Source: an uncultured Clostridia bacterium
Lineage (GTDB): Bacteria; Bacillota; Clostridia; UBA1212; SIG427
DNA length: 38,573 bases
NCBI GenBank assembly: GCA_945965275.1
Contig: CAMFNB010000010.1
Coordinates: 1-38,573 of the forward strand
Direction: 5' to 3'
Shown: positions 38,368-38,573 of the stretch, piece by piece
Layout of the letters: each line of letters begins with the position of its first letter
Position numbering within the stretch: position 1 is the first letter of the stretch
Translations under genes and position numbers: made by a program
Notes under the pieces: generated by a model
Told to the model about the DNA's origin: nothing
The model's input: the letters and a program-made list of their open reading frames with translations, nothing else
Database searches by the model: none

Positions 38368-38573
38368 TTACTGTCTTTTTTCAATATCCGCAATCATGTT
38401 TACGCGGGTTTCGTGTCTGCCGCCGAGGAACTCAGCGTCAACCCATGCGTCAACAATCATTTTTGCAAGTTCAGAGCCGACAACTCTTGCTCCGAAGCAG
38501 AGAATATTTGAATTATTGTGTTCTTTTGAGAGTTTTGCAGAGAACGGTTCGCTGCATACAACAGCTCTTACTC
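38368..38573 (-). CDS. rpiB: ribose-5-phosphate isomerase B (partial, 5' end outside the window)
   Basis: Translation VRAVVCSEPFSAKLSKEHNNSNILCFGARVVGSELAKMIVDAWVDAEFLGGRHETRVNMIADIEKRQ*; RpiB-family HNxxNxLxxGxR...FxGGRHxxRxxxI motif. Confidence 0.9.
   Translation of the reverse strand, partial: VRAVVCSEPFSAKLSKEHNNSNILCFGARVVGSELAKMIVDAWVDAEFLGGRHETRVNMIADIEKRQ

Overview
The window is a chromosomal segment that looks like an uncultured Clostridia-type Firmicute; this is judged from gene content, Shine-Dalgarno usage and promoter style, with no database search. All genes are on the minus strand except one. Read in minus-strand order (right to left) it carries: rpiB (partial), a split transketolase pair, a membrane LamG/FIVAR protein with a proline-rich tail, a LamG lipoprotein, a sialate O-acetylesterase-like lipoprotein, leuA, [plus-strand GT39-like membrane glycosyltransferase], an LCP protein, a GldA/GldF/GldG-DUF4340-DUF5711-CvpA cassette, rpmG-secE-nusG-rplK-rplA, an L10 leader, rplJ-rplL, a 1.27-kaa multi-LamG secreted protein, rpoB-rpoC, rpsL-rpsG-fusA-tuf and uvrC. 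The most interesting points are: (1) a giant secreted LamG gene with its own promoter and terminator sits between rplL and rpoB and uncouples rpoBC from rplJL; (2) three palindromes spaced exactly 51 bp apart lie between the rpoC terminator and the rpsL promoter; (3) a divergent promoter pair between the LCP and glycosyltransferase genes is arranged symmetrically around one shared -35 sequence; (4) at least three genes (uvrC, leuA, the GT39-like gene) have promoter-like -10 boxes so close to the ATG that their mRNAs should be leaderless or nearly so; (5) there is a family of LamG proteins, one of which has a predicted cytoplasmic proline-rich repeat tail. I did not find CRISPR, tRNA, rRNA or transposase genes. 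I cannot claim a proven new system; the LamG locus and the intergenic DNA are the best candidates.
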